Below are positions 24,354 through 33,440 of a stretch of 64,000 nucleotides of DNA, piece after piece. The translations under genes and the position numbers were made by a program. Origin of the DNA: CADBRN01 sp050944685. Lineage in GTDB: Bacteria > Bacillota > Clostridia > Lachnospirales > Lachnospiraceae. Positions within the stretch are counted from its first letter, which is position 1; each line of letters begins with the position of its first letter. The notes below the pieces were generated by a model. That model saw only the letters and a list, made by a program, of their open reading frames with translations, did no database searches and was not told where the DNA came from. The stretch lies in contig JBMNRP010000002.1 in assembly GCA_050944685.1 (NCBI GenBank), positions 62,001 through 126,000 on the forward strand, read 5' to 3'.

Positions 24354-25469
24354 TTATGACTCACCGACTTTGGCTTTCAGATCAGCAACAAAATCAGCTG
24401 CGTTGTCCTTGGTAACAACGGTCTGTCCGGAATTGATGACCTTCTCGATGGTCTCGCCGTGAGCAGCTTTGATCGCGTTCTGAACGCCCAGAATACCCAT
24501 GTTATACGGATTCTGCGCTGTCGTCCCGATCATCTGTCCGCCTTCAGCAACTTTCTCAGCGACCGGAAGAGTTCCATCAAATCCCATGATCTTGATGTCC
24601 GTCTTGTTTGCAGACTGAACGGCATTGTAAGCACCGGTAGCCATGGAATCAGCCGTGGTGATGATCAGATCAACATCGTCGTATTTCTGAATAAGGTTCT
24701 CAGCGACCTGCATACCTTTCTCCTCAGTGGAGTCAGCAGCCTGGGTCTCTAATACCTCAACACCCTTTTCTTCCAGTCCCTCTTCGAGACCTTTCTGACG
24801 AGCATCATGCGTAGCATCGCCGAGACGTCCGCGGAGGATGATGGCCTTCGCACCTTCTCCAACCTGTTCGCCTGCCCACTCGGCACCGACTTTGGCCGCT
24901 TCCTCATTACCGGTTCCGATGAAGGAAAGCTTATCCTCCAGCGAGGAGTCCGTATCAACGGCGATAATCTTGATTCCGGCGTTAACAGCATTCTGCAGAG
25001 CCGGAAGTACGGTCTCGTCATTCGACGGAGCGACGCAGATAACATCAACACCCGAAGAAGTCAGGGTCTCAATGTTCTCAACCTGTTTCTGAACATCAGA
25101 CTCCGCATTCGGAGCAATAAAGGTAAGATCGCATCCGTATTTGTCAGCAGCCTGCTCTGCACCGGCCTTCATCAGGATCCAGTACTGGTCAGCCAGTGAC
25201 TTTACGACGAAACCGACTTTAACGTCTGATCCGTCATAATCCTCCGCCAGAAGATCTCCGGAAGTGCTTGCCGTTGCTCCGCTTGTGCTTGTCGTTGTCG
25301 TAACGCTCTCCGATCCGCTGGAAGAAGCGGTCGTACTTGAAGCCGTACTGCTCGAAGAAGAGCTGGACGAACTGGATGTGCTTGAAGAGGACGAAGAGCT
25401 TCCGCCGCACGCAACAAGCGACAGAGCCATCAGACCTGAAATCAGAGCTGCTACTACTTTCTTTTTCAT
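24354..25469 (-). CDS. Sugar ABC transporter substrate-binding lipoprotein
   Basis: Periplasmic-binding-protein type 1 family protein of 371 residues. The lipobox ends LVAC at residue 21, followed by about 45 residues almost entirely Ser, Thr, Gly and Ala, a long flexible tether. The folded part begins near VKVGFVVKSLADQYW and contains DVICVAPSND, AVDTDSSLEDK and MGFDGTLPVAE, like ribose/allose-type binders. It leads the operon with ATPase and permease and is paralogous to the orphan at 15030-16082. Confidence 0.92.
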   Translation of the reverse strand: MKKKVVAALISGLMALSLVACGGSSSSSSSTSSSSSSSSSSTASSTTASSSGSESVTTTTSTSGATASTSGDLLAEDYDGSDVKVGFVVKSLADQYWILMKAGAEQAADKYGCDLTFIAPNAESDVQKQVENIETLTSSGVDVICVAPSNDETVLPALQNAVNAGIKIIAVDTDSSLEDKLSFIGTGNEEAAKVGAEWAGEQVGEGAKAIILRGRLGDATHDARQKGLEEGLEEKGVEVLETQAADSTEEKGMQVAENLIQKYDDVDLIITTADSMATGAYNAVQSANKTDIKIMGFDGTLPVAEKVAEGGQMIGTTAQNPYNMGILGVQNAIKAAHGETIEKVINSGQTVVTKDNAADFVADLKAKVGES

Positions 25470-25536
25470 TCATTTCCCTCCTGTACCAAAAATAATATAA
25501 ATCGTCGCACACAAGCAACAATTCAACAACGATGTT

Positions 25537-25564
25537 ATTGTACCATAAATACTATAAAAAACAA
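25537..25564 (-). promoter_or_regulatory. Promoter of the ABC transporter operon
   Basis: Minus strand -35 TTGTTT (25564-25559), 16-base spacer, -10 TACAAT (25542-25537), about 70 bases before the binding-protein start. Confidence 0.62.
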
Positions 25565-25599
25565 CCCACCGGGAATGCATTTCAGTATAATTGTACACT

Positions 25600-25799
25600 T
25601 TGCACGCCAAGAATATGTGCAATCCGACGAACCGCAACATCTGTGAACTTTTTTTGCCGCCGCTCTTCCAAGATCAGAAAATTCGCGCTTTCTGCCGCCC
25701 GGAAATAAAACATTATTTTTCCTCGGAAATGTGCAGTTTCGAAACGAAAGCACGCATCCTCCCTGGGAATTGCGTGTCGGTCTTGCGCCGGGCGTGCAA
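25600..25799. promoter_or_regulatory. Cluster of TTGCRYGC-type operator sites
   Basis: Sites at 25600-25609 (TTGCACGCCA), 25748-25757 (AAGCACGCAT), 25770-25779 (TTGCGTGTCG, weaker) and 25790-25799 (GGGCGTGCAA). They lie between the divergent ABC operon and AraC gene. The 532-base gap 25470-26001 holds these, the two promoters and no gene. Confidence 0.5.
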
Positions 25800-25869
25800 A
25801 GCACTCCAATCAGCCGGCTGAGGGGTAATGACAGCGGAAATCCGCTCTCTGGAAAAGAGCCGGAAATTG

Positions 25870-25878
25870 TGCTAAAAT
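25870..25878 (+). promoter_or_regulatory. Extended -10 promoter of the AraC-type gene
   Basis: TG-C-TAAAAT at 25870-25878, about 125 bases before the start at 26002, with no strong -35. Its TTGTGCTAAAAT context resembles the GCGTGCTAA context at the iolD and Hyi-like promoters. Confidence 0.45.
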
Positions 25879-26001
25879 AAAAACACTTGAACCCGAAAAC
25901 ACTAATTTTTTTATCTGTCATCACCAGCTGCATTCCGCAGAACATTCCCGCAAACAATTATTCTCTATCTGCGACAGTGGCCGTCATCAGGAGGAGCTCA
26001 T

Positions 26002-26907
26002 ATGATTCAATGTTTTGTGAAACGTGATTTTATGTCTTCTTTCGCAAAGGATACCAGACCGGAGCTTCTGTCCGCCAGCAACATCCACACCAACTACGCA
26101 CAGCATACCCGTGCGCTGCATAACCACACAGATCGCTGCGAACTGCTCTTTGTCCGAAACGGAAAATCAAAATATGTTATCGACAACAAAATATATCCCT
26201 TGAAAAAAGGGGATATGGTCGTCACCAACTGCGGCGTTCTTCACGACGAGATTCTCGATATGGAAGATAACGTTGCCTATTATTCGCTTGCCATCGATCA
26301 TCTGCAGATTCCCGGACTTCCCGAAAATTATCTGATCCCCGAAGAGGACTGCCCCGTCATCCCGACCGGTGAAAACTACGATACCTTTAACTCTCTTTTC
26401 CGATCAATCTATGAGCTTCTTGTTTCCAACGAAGTCGGCGTTGAGGAAACCTGCCATTACATGATGATGTCAGTTCTCGCTCTGGTGATCAAACTCGACC
26501 GGGCAAAGCTTCCGGAAAATGAAGAGATCAGCCAGTCCGCCCTGATCATGCAGATCCGGAATTATCTGGATGAAAATTATATGAATGATCTCTCTCTGCA
26601 GTCTATCAGCGATACCTTCCATATCAGCACGTATTATCTGGCTCATGTTTTCAAGGACGAGACCGGATATTCCCCAATGAACTATATCCTCCGCAGAAGA
26701 ATCGGAGAAGCCCAGTCATTGCTCATCACGACTAAAAAAACAATTACGGAAATTTCAACTATGGTGGGATTTGCCAACCCGAACAATTTTAACATCCGTT
26801 TCCAGAAACAGGTCGGTCTCACACCGCGTCAGTACCGGAAATCGTACACGACACCCGGTATCTCCGATCAGGATGAAACCGAAGAAGAAGAGCAGAAACT
26901 GAATTAA
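26002..26907 (+). CDS. AraC family transcriptional regulator
   Basis: A 301-residue regulator with an N-terminal cupin-like sensor (about 20-160; HNHTDRCELLFVRNG, KKGDMVVTNCGVLHDE) and a C-terminal pair of helix-turn-helix motifs (about 190-290; LSLQSISDTFHISTYYLAHV, ISTMVGFANPNNFNIRF, LTPRQYRK). It probably activates the divergent sugar ABC operon in response to a sugar. AGGAGGAG lies five bases before the ATG. It is similar in design to the AraC protein at 48820-49755. Confidence 0.9.
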   Translation: MIQCFVKRDFMSSFAKDTRPELLSASNIHTNYAQHTRALHNHTDRCELLFVRNGKSKYVIDNKIYPLKKGDMVVTNCGVLHDEILDMEDNVAYYSLAIDHLQIPGLPENYLIPEEDCPVIPTGENYDTFNSLFRSIYELLVSNEVGVEETCHYMMMSVLALVIKLDRAKLPENEEISQSALIMQIRNYLDENYMNDLSLQSISDTFHISTYYLAHVFKDETGYSPMNYILRRRIGEAQSLLITTKKTITEISTMVGFANPNNFNIRFQKQVGLTPRQYRKSYTTPGISDQDETEEEEQKLN

Positions 26908-27055
26908 CCCGGACACATTCTGTCACCGAGCACGCCGCCCCCCAAGGCCGCGGAGCAGGAATATCTCTGCGGATCATGGAGATTCGGCGTGCAGAGATGA
27001 ATCTGAAAATATTTTTTCGTTTCAATATCCTTCAGTTGCCGTATTCCGGAAAGTC

Positions 27056-27964
27056 TTAAAACCGCAAATCTCCGGTAATGGATTTCGGCATTCCGAATCT
27101 CGATCCCACCAGCGGATCTACGATTTCGCAGATCTCCAGATCACCTGCCACCCCCATCATGGCGAGCCATTCTGAAGATGAATATTTCCCCCGTTTGATC
27201 AGGAAATTGGCCATCGCGTTCAAAACGATCCCGTTTGCCTCATCGATCGTTTTCGCATAAGAAAGAAGATACCATTTATCTTTTGTCTCTAATACAGGCC
27301 ATTCCTCCGATCTGTTCTTGATTACATCCACTTTCAATGTGATGCGGGACTGCGCTTCTAATGAAGCGAGGATCTCCCCGTCGCTCTGAAGCCCGTGACA
27401 ATCACCCGCTATCATTAATGCGCCCGGAACCTGAACCGGAAGATATAGCGTAGTCCCCTTTGTAAGCAATTTACAATCCAGATTGCCTCCGAAATTTCCC
27501 GGCCACATAGTTCCGACGCGTTCCGTGTCCGGTGTGACCGCAAGCACTCCCAGCATCGGATTCGTTTTGATTTTAAATTTTCCGAAAAAATCCGCATACC
27601 CTTCGTCATCAATATTGACAACGACGGTTTCGTCTTCCTTCTCCAGATATCTGCCAAGTCCGGCCACAAACTCCCTGGAAATCAGGGCAAGTCTGCCCTT
27701 GTGAGAAGGGATTTCAATATCTTCCACGAATATTTTCAATGTGTCGCCCGGCATCGCTCCATTTACATAAACCGGGCCCGCACACGGGTTCATCTCCAGT
27801 CCCGACGCAAGCAGGTCAGTTTTTAATACATTTTCATCCGTCAGTTTGTCCGCCCAGCAGTCCGGGGAATTCATTTGAATTGTTTCGCCGGGATTTATTC
27901 TGCAGACAGGCTCCAGATCCTTGTCAAAATATGGTGTCGACTGGTCTAACTCTACAACTTTCAT
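27056..27964 (-). CDS. Acetamidase/formamidase family protein
   Basis: A 302-residue member of the FmdA/AmdA amidase family, which hydrolyses small aliphatic amides to ammonia and the acid. Visible features: GPVYVNGAMPGDTLKIFVEDIE, TPDTERVGTMWPGNFGGNLD, MIAGDCHGLQSDGEI and a late MMGVAGDLEICEIVDP. AAAAGGAGG precedes the ATG. The gene follows a TauE-type exporter gene on the same strand. With the nearby creatininase, it suggests processing of an amide- or amine-bearing compound, but this is inference. Confidence 0.85.
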   Translation of the reverse strand: MKVVELDQSTPYFDKDLEPVCRINPGETIQMNSPDCWADKLTDENVLKTDLLASGLEMNPCAGPVYVNGAMPGDTLKIFVEDIEIPSHKGRLALISREFVAGLGRYLEKEDETVVVNIDDEGYADFFGKFKIKTNPMLGVLAVTPDTERVGTMWPGNFGGNLDCKLLTKGTTLYLPVQVPGALMIAGDCHGLQSDGEILASLEAQSRITLKVDVIKNRSEEWPVLETKDKWYLLSYAKTIDEANGIVLNAMANFLIKRGKYSSSEWLAMMGVAGDLEICEIVDPLVGSRFGMPKSITGDLRF

Positions 27965-28077
27965 ACGTTCCTCCTTTTATTAAAAAGCGAAATATCTCCT
28001 AATTTAATAATAAAAAGGAAAGAACGAACCTGCCATTTACTGAATTGCCATATCCATTTCCAATATTGCTCACATTT

Positions 28078-28112
28078 TTTCGGATTTCGCGGCATGTTTG
28101 CGGAATCCGAAA
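28078..28112. repeat. Inverted repeat upstream of the amidase gene
   Basis: TTTCGGATT (28078-28086) and AATCCGAAA (28104-28112) are perfect complements, with further CGC/GCG pairing inside. No T-run follows on the minus strand, so an operator or leader hairpin is likelier than a terminator. Confidence 0.5.
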
Positions 28113-28208
28113 CATTTCTTCGCAAACCATATCCGGTTTGATGCACGAAATTCTGAATATCTCTTCCAGTCCGGATAAAGAGCTGAATAATCCCGTGATA
28201 ATTTTTTC

Positions 28209-28955
28209 TTACGCGTGCGTGATCAGCGCCTTGATCAGCGTACTCAGCCCGCCAATGATAAATACATAGATGATCAGTTTGCGGATCCGCTCCTCATCGA
28301 TGTGCCTGTCAATCACGCCTCCGATGAACATGCCCAGAAACGCGGACGGGAGGGTAATCACCGTAATCATCAGCGAGAACTTCGAAAAAATTCCATTGAA
28401 CAGATAGACAAAAATCCGGAACACATTTTCTACGAAAAAAACAAAGCAGACGCTGCCCCGGAACTCTCCGCGATCCTTTGCCGTCCTCTCCAGATAAACG
28501 AGAAAGAGCAGGTTGATCCCGAAAAGTCCCGCCGTCACTCCGGATGAAAAGCTCACGAGCGCCTGCACAACCGGGTTGGGCTTCCCCTGCTTCGAGCGGT
28601 CTCTTGTCAGCATCTCAATTCCGAGTCCGATAATCAGAATTCCGAGAAATACCTTAAGGACCCAGGGGGCTCCGAGCTTCAGAAGCAATGTTCCCGGAAT
28701 GACGCCGGCCATGACCCATACGGCGATCGGAGCAACTTTTCGGATCGAAAAATTTTTCCGGTTCTGAACCACGATTGCCGTGTTCAGAATGGCAGAGACC
28801 GGAAGCATCGCCGGGGAAATGTATTTATTGTCAATCTGCAGTGCCAGAAGGGGATTCGAAACAAGCGGATCGCCGAATCCGACCAGTCCCTTGATAATAA
28901 AAGCTATCGTAACAATGATAAAAATATAAACGCCCAGCGAAAAAGTCATCGTCAT
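28209..28955 (-). CDS. TauE/SafE family membrane permease
   Basis: Membrane protein of 248 residues with about eight helices, of the TSUP (TauE/SafE, sulfite exporter) family. Starts LGVYIFIIVTIAFIIKGLVG and contains the family's GFGDPLVSNPLL and SSGVTAGLFGINLLFLVYLE segments. Family members move sulfite, sulfoacetate or other organic anions; the cargo here is unknown. It sits between a ketose-epimerase-like gene and the amidase gene, all on the minus strand. Confidence 0.87.
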   Translation of the reverse strand: MTMTFSLGVYIFIIVTIAFIIKGLVGFGDPLVSNPLLALQIDNKYISPAMLPVSAILNTAIVVQNRKNFSIRKVAPIAVWVMAGVIPGTLLLKLGAPWVLKVFLGILIIGLGIEMLTRDRSKQGKPNPVVQALVSFSSGVTAGLFGINLLFLVYLERTAKDRGEFRGSVCFVFFVENVFRIFVYLFNGIFSKFSLMITVITLPSAFLGMFIGGVIDRHIDEERIRKLIIYVFIIGGLSTLIKALITHA

Positions 28956-29007
28956 CTCTGTTCACTCACCTCATTCCGTGAAGAAATTGCGAAACCGCGC
29001 ATCCCGA

Positions 29008-29841
29008 TTATTCCAGACTCCGGATGTATTCAATGGCCTTCTTTCCGGTCGCATAACCGTCCCCGCGCGGGAAGCACTCAACCGAAACATATCCGTCATA
29101 TCCGGTTTTTTCAAGCAGCTCCAGCATCCTCTTCAGATCCAGCTCGCCGCTTCCCGGATACCATCTGGAGTTGTCCGCGATGTGGAAATAGCCGATGCGT
29201 CCCCTGGCGACTTCGAATGCTTTTTCGAAGCTTTCTTCCTCCAGGTTCATATGGAAGCTGTCAAGATGAACATAGCAGTTATCGAGACCCGGATACTGAT
29301 TGAGAAAATCAACCAGTTCCTTTGCCGTGGTAAACACGTTGACCTCGTAATGGTTGATCACCTCGACGTTGATCTTCACGTTCTTCTTCTTCGCATAATC
29401 ATTGATCGGCTGCAGATTCTGCGCGAGACGGGCCATATATTTCTCGCGGCTTCCGCCGGAGGGAATATTGCCCTTCGCCCATCCGAGGACGAGATCCGCA
29501 CCGACGTACGCGGCCATGTCGACGTATTTCATCATTCCCTTTACGGCGGCATCCACAATATACGGCTTGTCATTGATCAGGTCGCACTTGCCCTCCGTAT
29601 TCAGACGGCCGGTGATGATCTGGCAGATTTTAACGCCCGTCTTCCGGATCTGCTCATTGACCGCGTCCAGATCAAGCGGAGCGTCTTCCCTGGTGTGAAC
29701 CTCGATCGCCTGATATCCCAGTTCCGCTGCGGCGGCGAGATTATCCAGAATATTTTCACGAAGCAGGATCGGCGCTCCCTGGGGAATCGGATCCGAAGTC
29801 GCCTTGTCCGCGGACGAAATAGCGAGATTCCAATGTTTCAT
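29008..29841 (-). CDS. Ketose 3-epimerase-like TIM barrel
   Basis: A 277-residue TIM barrel close in pattern to D-tagatose/D-psicose 3-epimerases: NVEVINHYEVNV, HLDSFHMNLEEE, YFHIADNSRWYPGSGELD and a late SVECFPRG Glu. It would epimerise a free ketose at C3 using a divalent metal, though substrate range in this family is wide. The frame is open far upstream, but AAGGAGG is seven bases before the ATG at 29841 and the preceding codons run into the terminator hairpin of the next gene. Confidence 0.85.
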   Translation of the reverse strand: MKHWNLAISSADKATSDPIPQGAPILLRENILDNLAAAAELGYQAIEVHTREDAPLDLDAVNEQIRKTGVKICQIITGRLNTEGKCDLINDKPYIVDAAVKGMMKYVDMAAYVGADLVLGWAKGNIPSGGSREKYMARLAQNLQPINDYAKKKNVKINVEVINHYEVNVFTTAKELVDFLNQYPGLDNCYVHLDSFHMNLEEESFEKAFEVARGRIGYFHIADNSRWYPGSGELDLKRMLELLEKTGYDGYVSVECFPRGDGYATGKKAIEYIRSLE

Positions 29842-29880
29842 GCTGCACCTCCTTAATATTCTCAGCAAAAAACTTCTCTG

Positions 29881-29922
29881 AAAAAAGGCCCCCGGCGCTC
29901 CACTGATGAGGCGCCGGAGGCC
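29881..29922 (-). terminator. Terminator or attenuator after the first zinc dehydrogenase
   Basis: GGCCCCCGGCGC (29887-29898) and GCGCCGGAGGCC (29911-29922) form a near-perfect 12-bp stem; on the minus strand TTTTTT follows. Only 40 bases remain before the epimerase-like start, with no obvious promoter, so partial read-through is likely. Confidence 0.8.
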
Positions 29923-29944
29923 GAATGTCCGGTTCAGACAGACA

Positions 29945-31015
29945 TTATACCTCGCCCATTCCCGGGAAGGTAAGCATAACCTTACGGGCAATATCCTTAT
30001 GGTTGCAGGCCATGTCCATCGCTTTGTCAAGGTCCTCGAACTTGAAGTAATGCGTATTCAGAGCCTTGAAATCATATTTATCTTTGATCTTGTGCAGGAA
30101 ACGAATGGTTCTCGGGAACCAGTGATACGTTCCTCCGGATCCGGCGATGTGGAGAGTCTTCCAGATCGTCTTTCCGATCTCTACCGGAACCTTGCGGCCG
30201 ATGGAATGACCGACCATGCCGACACGGGCGGAATGTCCCGCGATATCGAATACAGAAGCGATTCCGACATCATTTCCGGAGCACTCAATGACGACATCCG
30301 CCATACGGCCGTTCGTCACTTCCTTAACCTGCTCCTCGATCGGGCTGGCTGTCGGGTCCAGAACGATATCCGCGCCATAGTTCAGCGCGTTCTTACGGCG
30401 CTGCTCCAGCGGATCGATGCAGATAACGGTAGCGCCGGACTCTTTGCAGACCATGCATGCGCCCAGTCCGATCGGGCCGCCGCCCACGATCGCGCAGACA
30501 TCCGAAGCATCCGGATCGCATCCGTTGCCCCAGACGCCCCAGTAGGAAACGTTGAAGGTCTCAACCCATGCGCCGAAGTCATATCTCCAATCCGGCGGGA
30601 TTACATGCGTGTAAGCCTCTTCGAGGATCATGTACTCGCCGAATCCTCCCGGTGAATTCGGATGGAATCCGACTTCTCTCCAGTTCAGGCAGGCCGACGG
30701 CATCTTTCCGTCTTTGCAGTTTGCGCACTTGAAGCACGGAAGTACGCAGTCACCGACTACCTTGTCGCCGACTTTGACGGAAGTAACCTGGCTTCCGACA
30801 GCGACTGCTTTTCCTGCCCACTCGTGACCGGGTGTGTAGGGAGCGATGTCATAACGTCCCTCTGCCGATTTGCCCTCAAAGCACTCGACATCGGATCCGC
30901 AGATACCGCATGCGCCGACCTGAATCAGGACCTGATCCGGCTTCAGCTCGGGAAGTTCGACCTCTTCGATTCTCAGATCAAAAGGTCCGTGCATAAAAGC
31001 CTGTTTACATTTCAT
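29945..31015 (-). CDS. Zinc-dependent medium-chain dehydrogenase
   Basis: MDR-family polyol/sugar dehydrogenase of 356 residues. Catalytic zinc site CGICGSD and GHEWAGK, structural-zinc Cys set in CVLPCFKCANCKDGKMPSAC, and cofactor loop GGGPIGLGA. Acidic residue after the Rossmann strand (CIDP) points to NAD. It likely oxidises a secondary alcohol of a sugar or polyol. It follows the creatininase gene and a second dehydrogenase on the same strand. Confidence 0.9.
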   Translation of the reverse strand: MKCKQAFMHGPFDLRIEEVELPELKPDQVLIQVGACGICGSDVECFEGKSAEGRYDIAPYTPGHEWAGKAVAVGSQVTSVKVGDKVVGDCVLPCFKCANCKDGKMPSACLNWREVGFHPNSPGGFGEYMILEEAYTHVIPPDWRYDFGAWVETFNVSYWGVWGNGCDPDASDVCAIVGGGPIGLGACMVCKESGATVICIDPLEQRRKNALNYGADIVLDPTASPIEEQVKEVTNGRMADVVIECSGNDVGIASVFDIAGHSARVGMVGHSIGRKVPVEIGKTIWKTLHIAGSGGTYHWFPRTIRFLHKIKDKYDFKALNTHYFKFEDLDKAMDMACNHKDIARKVMLTFPGMGEV

Positions 31016-31112
31016 GATAGAGTCTCCTTTTCACAAATGCATTTACAGATAACACAACAGTTACGGCAGCGCCCTGAGCTGCCTTTCGGAGCGGTTACGC
31101 CGCTTCTTTATA

Positions 31113-31142
31113 CGCCGTGGAAGCCCGGAAGCTTCCGCGGCG
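31113..31142. repeat. Intercistronic hairpin
   Basis: CGCCGTGGAAGC (31113-31124) pairs with GCTTCCGCGGCG (31131-31142), 11 of 12 positions, six-base loop. No T-run; probably mRNA processing or stability between creatininase and dehydrogenase genes. Confidence 0.5.
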
Positions 31143-31155
31143 ATAAAAGGTAAGA

Positions 31156-32118
31156 TTAATACTCGATGGTGTAGAGATGACGGCCGCCGGGCTCGTTCGG
31201 TCCCTTGATGACCGCTTCGATGTCTTCTTTGTTTCTCTGAGTCATCTTGTCGATTGGCGGAAGCGTTCCGGCCGGATATTTCTCAAGGATATCATTAACC
31301 AGCTTCTCCAGGTAATCCAGAGTCTTCGTGACACCGGCCTCAGCCTTATGCCAGTCAGCCTTCGTAGCATCGCCGATGACACCTTCCGGCTGGCAGATGC
31401 ACTCCATACCGCAGGAGCCAAGTGCGTTGTACCACTTGATCACGCCGCCGTTGAGCTCAGCGGAATCGCAGATATGTCCCGGGGGAAGCATCGGGCAGGC
31501 CTCGGTCTTGACAGCTTTATCCTGCTGAATGAACTCCGGGAACAGAGCCTGGCACCAGGACTGCTCTACTTCGTCAGCATGTACGAAGAATTTCTCGTAG
31601 GGGCCTCCGATCTCCTTCGTGCCCATCTGCTCCTTTGCGGCGTTCCAGAAATGAACATACAGGACGATCGCCGGTACCTGCCACTTCTTGCCGAATTTAT
31701 GAATTGCCATCGGGATAACGTAATCCTGTCCATGGCCGTTTACGATGATGATCTTGCGGAATCCGGTGTTCCAGAATCCGGCCAGCATATACATGATATA
31801 GTTCGCGAGAACTTCCTCGGGGATCATGATGGTTCCCTTCTGGCCAAGATGATGATACGGATGAGAACCGTACCAGGTCGGCATAGCGACCGTGCATCCG
31901 GTCTTCTCAGCGACCTGCTCGCAGAGTCTCGTATCCAGATAGGTATCCTCGCCGTACGGAGCGCTCGGCCCGTGATTCTCGGTGGAGCCGATCGGCATAA
32001 GCAGAACATCGTTCTTTTTCAGTCTCTCGGCAACCTCGAGATTGGTCATGTTCTGATAATAAATACCATCATCCTTTTCCATGTGGCCGCCGTGTGCAGG
32101 AATCGTCCATTTTGACAT
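31156..32118 (-). CDS. Creatininase family amidohydrolase
   Basis: A 320-residue creatininase-fold protein. Metal-binding residues appear in MPIGSTENHGPSAPYGEDT (Glu, His, Asp) and IIVNGHGQD, followed by HADEVEQSWC. The family opens cyclic or linear amide bonds (creatinine, formamide intermediates such as in riboflavin and coenzyme synthesis), and some act on other C-N or C-O bonds. Flanked by two zinc dehydrogenases, it probably works in their pathway; substrate unknown. AAGGAGG precedes the ATG. Confidence 0.85.
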   Translation of the reverse strand: MSKWTIPAHGGHMEKDDGIYYQNMTNLEVAERLKKNDVLLMPIGSTENHGPSAPYGEDTYLDTRLCEQVAEKTGCTVAMPTWYGSHPYHHLGQKGTIMIPEEVLANYIMYMLAGFWNTGFRKIIIVNGHGQDYVIPMAIHKFGKKWQVPAIVLYVHFWNAAKEQMGTKEIGGPYEKFFVHADEVEQSWCQALFPEFIQQDKAVKTEACPMLPPGHICDSAELNGGVIKWYNALGSCGMECICQPEGVIGDATKADWHKAEAGVTKTLDYLEKLVNDILEKYPAGTLPPIDKMTQRNKEDIEAVIKGPNEPGGRHLYTIEY

Positions 32119-32191
32119 GTTAGCAGTACCTCCTTAAAATTTTTATTACTTCAGCAGCCTGTGCGGCTGCGGGAAACCTGAACCGGTCAGA

Positions 32192-33370
32192 TTATTTCTG
32201 GATTCTCGGATACTCGGTGGAGATCAGGACCTTCCCGGACATGACTTTGAAGCCTTCCGCGATGTCTTCCAGATTGAATCTGGCGGTCACCATCTTTCTC
32301 ATATCGATGCGGCCGTTCGCCATCAGGGAGATGACATCCGGATAGATTCCGCATCCGGACTGTCCGTTGGAACCGCTGATGCGCGCCGCATTCCACTGCC
32401 AGTTGAAGATATCGACCGGGGTAATTCCGACCGTGTGACCGATCTGGATGGTCTTGCCGCCGATCGCAAGAGAATGAGCCATAACCGGATAGGTGAACTT
32501 CGTAGCGCCGGCGCACTCTGCGAACAGATCAATTCCGCGGCCGTCAGTCAGCTCCATCAGACACTCCGCCTCATCCTCAGGGGTCTTGAAGGAAGTCGGA
32601 TCAATAACGACATCCGCTCCGCACTCTTTCGCAAGTTTGACACGATCCGGAACGCTCTCGACTGCGATCAGCTTTCCTGCCCCGGAGGTCTTCATCAGCT
32701 GGATAGCGGCAAGTCCGATCGGACCGCATCCGAAGATGCAGACATGTCCGCCCGGGCGAACGCCCTCGCCTCTGACAAACAGGCCGTTGTAGGCGACACC
32801 GGTGGGCTCGATCATGGCGCCGAGCTCCATGGCAGTCATCTTGTCTCCTCCGTAGTAATCCGCAATGGCATTCAGCGGATAGCAATACTTGGCATCCATC
32901 GCAGCGTACTCAGCGAATCCGCCGTCATAAGTCAGACCGGGCTCTTCCAGGTTCTTGCACTGGTTGAACATTCCGCGTCTGCAGGCGTCGCACTCTCCGC
33001 ACCAGTGCATCGACTCAACGCTGACCAGATCGCCGACTTTCAGTCTCTTGACATCCTTGCCTACCTCAACGATCTCGCCGGCGAACTCATGTCCGGTGAT
33101 GATCGGATATTTGCTGTGGCCGTCATACATGGTATAGCCCTGATCATCCGTACGAAGCAGATGAACATCCGTCCCGCAGATTCCGGCTGCGCCGATTTTG
33201 ATCAGCACCTGACGGTCGCCGCAGACAGGCATCGGACGGTCCGTAACAGATCCGTGAATATTTTTCCAGATCTGATTTCCTCGAAGTGCTCTGCCGGTTG
33301 TTTTCTCGCGTTCTGACAGCACATAGCCCGGCTTCGGGCAGTGCTCAGCTTCTACATAAAAAGCTCTCAT
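32192..33370 (-). CDS. Zinc-dependent medium-chain dehydrogenase
   Basis: MDR-family dehydrogenase of 392 residues. Catalytic zinc CGTDVH and GHEFAGE, structural-zinc set CGECDACRRGMFNQC, and GCGPIGLAA for NAD(P). An insertion of about 30 residues near the N-terminus, compared with the others here, makes it longer than usual. The ATG at 33370 has GGAGG eight bases upstream. It heads the dehydrogenase-creatininase-dehydrogenase operon that ends at 29881-29922. Confidence 0.88.
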   Translation of the reverse strand: MRAFYVEAEHCPKPGYVLSEREKTTGRALRGNQIWKNIHGSVTDRPMPVCGDRQVLIKIGAAGICGTDVHLLRTDDQGYTMYDGHSKYPIITGHEFAGEIVEVGKDVKRLKVGDLVSVESMHWCGECDACRRGMFNQCKNLEEPGLTYDGGFAEYAAMDAKYCYPLNAIADYYGGDKMTAMELGAMIEPTGVAYNGLFVRGEGVRPGGHVCIFGCGPIGLAAIQLMKTSGAGKLIAVESVPDRVKLAKECGADVVIDPTSFKTPEDEAECLMELTDGRGIDLFAECAGATKFTYPVMAHSLAIGGKTIQIGHTVGITPVDIFNWQWNAARISGSNGQSGCGIYPDVISLMANGRIDMRKMVTARFNLEDIAEGFKVMSGKVLISTEYPRIQK

Positions 33371-33440
33371 CAAGAATACCTCCAACTGTAAACTTGCCCT
33401 TTGCCACTTCGTTCAGTGGCCTTTCCCTTAACTGTCTTTT

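Noticed and set aside
25335..25420. Ser/Thr codon repeats considered as a tandem repeat element
   Set aside because: Codons vary and the stretch is explained as a lipoprotein linker.
25264..25500. Glu/Leu/Val-rich open frame opposite the binding-protein linker
   Set aside because: It is the mirror of the Ser-codon repeats of the lipoprotein tether, not a gene.
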